From Liolophura sinensis (Eukaryota > Mollusca > Polyplacophora > Chitonida > Chitonidae): 64,000 bases of DNA. The notes under the pieces are model-generated. The model ran no database searches. It was not told the origin of the DNA and was given only the letters and a program-made list of their open reading frames with translations. The stretch is from contig NC_088302.1 of assembly GCF_032854445.1 (NCBI RefSeq), positions 42,164,191 through 42,228,190 on the forward strand, in the 5' to 3' direction. Made by a program: the position numbers and the translations under genes. Positions 60,212 through 64,000 of this stretch are shown piece after piece. Position 1 is the first letter of the stretch; each line of letters starts with the position of its first letter.

Positions 60212-63200
60212 CTGTTGACCGTGGCGGGTGGCAGTGCCGTGGCTGTTATAGAAGAGTCCAGTGACACGCGCGAATAGCTGTGAATTATGCTGTCATGTCC
60301 TGACCGCTTGTTAATTACACCTTTGTGATATAGTTATATCAGTAGCCAAACGTGTCAATCGGCAATTTACCGCTGGTGAAATTAACTAAGTGTTGTAAAT
60401 ACAGGGACTGTGCTATATCAACACGGCAGCAGCATTTGACATGGGTTTGTTGGATAATTTGGCAGACAGAATAAACTGTTATCCAATGTCAGTACATACA
60501 ATGCAGTAATATTATTGCATTTACTAACAAATAAACAGTTACTAAGCCGCAATATTTGCTCATACTTGTTTGGAGTTTGAACATGTTAAATTTTAAAGAA
60601 AATGTCTTGTGTATGTGTATGTGTAAAAAAAATCGCCCACTTTACTTGACCAGCCACTGGCCTAAAATAACAAACCAGGCACAATGTTTTAAGACTTTTA
60701 TTTAGAAAAGCTCAGTTAAATTTCAGATAGTAAAGTTGCCTTTATGTGCCATATTTCAGCATAATGGCTTGAATGCCCCCCACCCAACTGCATTGCTCCG
60801 AAACTTATTCATGTAAAACTACATGTATCTTAACTCATAAAATAGAAATCTGACTGCCGTGAAAAAAGATGCTAAAGAAAATATTATTGTACCAATGGGA
60901 GGATTTGCCTGTACTATTCTTGGTGAAAAAATCTGATCAAATTAGCACACACATTTTAGATACAGTTTTCTAACGTCTTCCTCACAATTCTTACTTCTTT
61001 TTTTTTAAAATTTGTTATATTTACCTTTTATATATTTAATTATATAACCTAGACATGCCTATCAATATTTTAATTAGAACGTTATTGTTGTGAAAGCATT
61101 TTTGCTGAATGCTGCTTGAAAAAACTGCTAAACTTCCAAGACAGGCCACGTTAAGCCGGAGAAACGTGAAATGAAAAAAACATGTCTTAACTGTACTACT
61201 ATTTGATCTAAGCAAACTCACAAATAAACTCATGTGTGGAACTGTGATCTGTTGATGTCTGAATTTAGACACAAGACCATTTCTTAATCAAGACAATACT
61301 GAATTTCGGGTTTAACTCATGCAATTTAACCGTAATAAATAAAATTATTATGACCATCAAATAATTACAATCTTGGCATCTGACCCTATGGGCAGCTGCG
61401 ATTGTCCCCACAGCAACATACTTCGAGGTTAACCAACGGTAATTTTTTGTCTGTGACATTACTAATCCCGTAACACTGAGTTTTGGTTGACTGATTCGAA
61501 CAGTAGGATATGGATCATTGATTTATCTCAAACACGCGTGCGCACAGCAGGTTGTAATGCTAACAATAAATCATAACCATGGGTATGATTAAGTTCTTTT
61601 CCTGCCAGATCACTGATTGACAACTTGTCATGCGTGAAAACTTGATGATTTGTTTTATTACAGAAATGATGTTCTTTCTAGCCACCAATCCCAAATCATT
61701 TTCTACTCAGTGCAGCTTCCGCGAACAAATTTCGAATACACTTAAAGAGGCTATAGCGGAGATTGTTTGGCGAAAATTCCATAAACCTTTCAGTGACATT
61801 TAGACGTGAAATTAGATCATAATAACTTGAGAAACTTGCTGTGGATAACAGCTTCTGTCTTTATTCTGGACGACATTTCGATGTAGATACTAACACCTTC
61901 TTAGTAGCTTACATAAAGAAGTTAAAAAGTCCATATTTGCTAACCAAATCATTTTTTTACTTACCAGAAATAGCACATATTATTGCCTTTCAGTAAATAT
62001 TTGACTAGTACCTGCACTATTACAATTATTCTAAAGGTTCAATAAGCTGTAATATTACCAGGTTTATAAAGTTTAGAAACGGTAACACATCCACGGGCGA
62101 GCTTGATATTTAGTGAAAAGTCGTTATTTTGGCTATTTTAAAATAATAGCAAAAATTCAGTTGGATTTGCATTGATCAATTTTTTGATCCAAAATCCCCT
62201 GTATAGCCATTTTAAATAAAACTATATATATGAAACTAACAGCTACTTCAGTTTTCAGACGCACTTCGGCTTGCGTGCAAATTAAAACCGATTAGTAGGG
62301 CGCCTTCCACATTACTGACAAATTATGGAAAGACACTTGTGCTGTTTGTATGTATATAAGAGAATTTGTGCACGAAACATTCCTTGTGATTATCAAGTCT
62401 GACTTTCCTTTTACAAGGTAGCTGTTGTCAAATGTACCTTGTAAGCTTTTCATAACTCACTTTTTAGAGTCAAATGGTTAACAATATTCGTTGTTTAACA
62501 ACTTCATTCAGTTTACATTTACCTTCATGCAAAACTGGTATGTATGATAACAAAAGTGCATTTGACAAACTATCATTGCATGACACGATAATTCCCAGCT
62601 AGTCACACGTGTCACCTGCAAGAAGACCAGTGTTTCTGTAATTTTGCGTTAGCCCCCAGGCAATTAGGGTACTAAGCCATTCTAATAACACTGCGTTCGA
62701 CTGGCTCAAGGTTATACAGATAAGGACATATTAAACATATTTTAATTTATATATTGAAATGTAAAGATGATACTAATTTTATTTATTGGGTCTACCGGAT
62801 TTTAGCTAATAGATGTAAGAAATTGTAATGTCTACCGGGTAAATCACATAAACTCCATGCAGAAAACCTTGAATTTTAGGAAACACTGTGCGACCCATCG
62901 AATTGCTTGCGGTTTTGTTTGTACATGTGATTGTGTTTCATCTAACTGCAAATACTTGCCAGAAAATGGTTTACCGAAACAGGAACCTACGTGCCAGATG
63001 TCACACATGTGTGATGTTCGCAGAACTGCATAACAACAAAGCTGTAGTGACATCTGATAACCAAGAATGTTCTATCAATCGACTCGCTTCTGTAAGAAAC
63101 TTTCCTGTTGGTTTACAATTCGAAAGGTAAATCTGCCAACTTTATCAGTTTATTACATAATCTGTGTAATAATTATTAATTATCGCTGACTACACGAATG

Positions 63201-64000
63201 ACAGAAATACAACAATAACAACACGCCGTTACCCAGTAAGACAGTTTGAAGGCACACAAGAGAACGACGATTAAAGGCTATATGAAACGTTTGATGTTTG
63301 TTTCTTAACATGCAGTTTAGGATTGATCCCAAGTACAAGTAGGATAACAGCTTCTCGGTTTTCTTCATAGGGGTAAAAACTGGTTCAAAGTACGGTTTTC
63401 ATATGGCCCCCGCGATTACTCCGGAAATTAAGTTGTTTGGAATGTAGGTGTGAAAAAAATTTCGCAGAGAGAGTAGTTTGAAAGCTTGGGGAGGGTCGGG
63501 TGGGAGGCTGGTGCTAAGGTGGTCTCGTGTGGATGGTAACGTCATTTCCGAGAATTTCTTAACACTTAGGAAAATATGCATTAACGAGAAGCACATAAAA
63601 TGAGCCTCAAAAATGAATTTGTTTTTCATCTTTTTGGAGACACAGGGTTCTACATTTCCTTACAAAACATAATCTTCATTTTATAGTTTCTTTTCATGTA
63701 TCCTCTAAATTATTTTTTGTAACTCGAAGAGGTACTTTTCAATTAAGCGAAACAAAAGCAAATGTTTGAAGTTAAAGCCATGTGAAGACTTAATCATACT
63801 ATTATTGACTATGATATGATGTATGCTCCTCCTACACAATAACCGTAAAAACGAAGCCGATATTTTGGTGATCGTATACTCGAAACACCTGGTGTCCATC
63901 TGCATTTGGGTGAAGTGAACACTTGAAAGAGCCCAGGTGTGAGATCGATGCACCTGGTGAAGTACATCTCAAATACTTGACGTCAAACTGCAAATGACAT
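60212..64000. other. Upstream of foxQ2; no gene recognised
   Basis: Non-coding as far as can be seen. It contains the second copy of the dispersed repeat (61965-62225) and a weak exon-like frame at 62880-63128. Confidence 0.5.
61965..62225. repeat. Dispersed repeat, copy 2 (partner at 52861-53095)
   Basis: Same ordered matches as copy 1, with about 25 extra A/T-rich bases in the middle (around 62131-62158). Confidence 0.7.

Overview
The window looks like nuclear DNA of a lophotrochozoan invertebrate, most likely a mollusc or a brachiopod. Evidence: AT-rich intron-containing genes, one gene that reconstructs exactly as a nine-exon orthologue of an animal tubulin polyglutamylase subunit, a FoxQ2 forkhead gene, a trunk/PTTH/noggin-like secreted factor, a locally duplicated rhodopsin-type GPCR, and many tRNA-derived SINEs of the kind common in marine invertebrates. 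The species cannot be fixed from sequence alone. There are no prokaryotic operons, rRNA genes or CRISPR arrays.

Layout. (1) 1-17.5 kb: a head-to-tail array of four class A GPCR genes, each a single open coding block of 370-378 codons. Units A and B (about 4.27 kb) are nearly identical in coding and flanking DNA. Unit C is slightly diverged and keeps a 1.57-kb block that A and B lack. Unit D is the most diverged and carries a 949-bp inverted-repeat transposon with three paralogous empty sites. (2) 17.5-21 kb: decayed flank of unit D, including DNA homologous to the C-only block, plus SINE pieces. (3) 21.1-24.9 kb: a large minisatellite field (100-bp units; 40-bp units with a 114-bp higher-order period) whose 100-bp unit resembles the 3' UTR of the adjacent TPGS2 gene. 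(4) 24.9-33.8 kb, minus strand: TPGS2, nine coding exons, 918 nt, 305 aa; its introns hold SINEs, a hairpin element, a fragment of a Crypton-like tyrosine recombinase and a field of short GAGGTGTAC-type motifs. (5) 34-44 kb: no convincing protein gene, only a possible tiny spliced ORF divergent from TPGS2, an intact SINE with a perfect 10-bp target duplication, and a palindromic MITE. (6) 44.0-47.8 kb, plus strand: a two-exon gene for a secreted cystine-rich factor of the trunk/PTTH/noggin type, with a 3-codon first coding exon. (7) 48-59 kb: gene-poor, with SINEs, a LINE remnant, and a 43-bp minisatellite interrupted by two SINEs at one site. (8) 59.1-60.1 kb, minus strand: intronless FoxQ2 with an N-terminal EH1-like motif and a nearby TATA/CCAAT arrangement. 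(9) 60.2-64 kb: no gene recognised.

The genes do not form a pathway. TPGS2 acts on axonemal and neuronal tubulin, FoxQ2 is a developmental transcription factor usually tied to anterior patterning, the trunk-like protein is an extracellular ligand or antagonist, and the GPCRs are probably peptide receptors. The most unusual features are the young, mosaic GPCR array and the spliced trunk-like factor. I found no convincing wholly new system.
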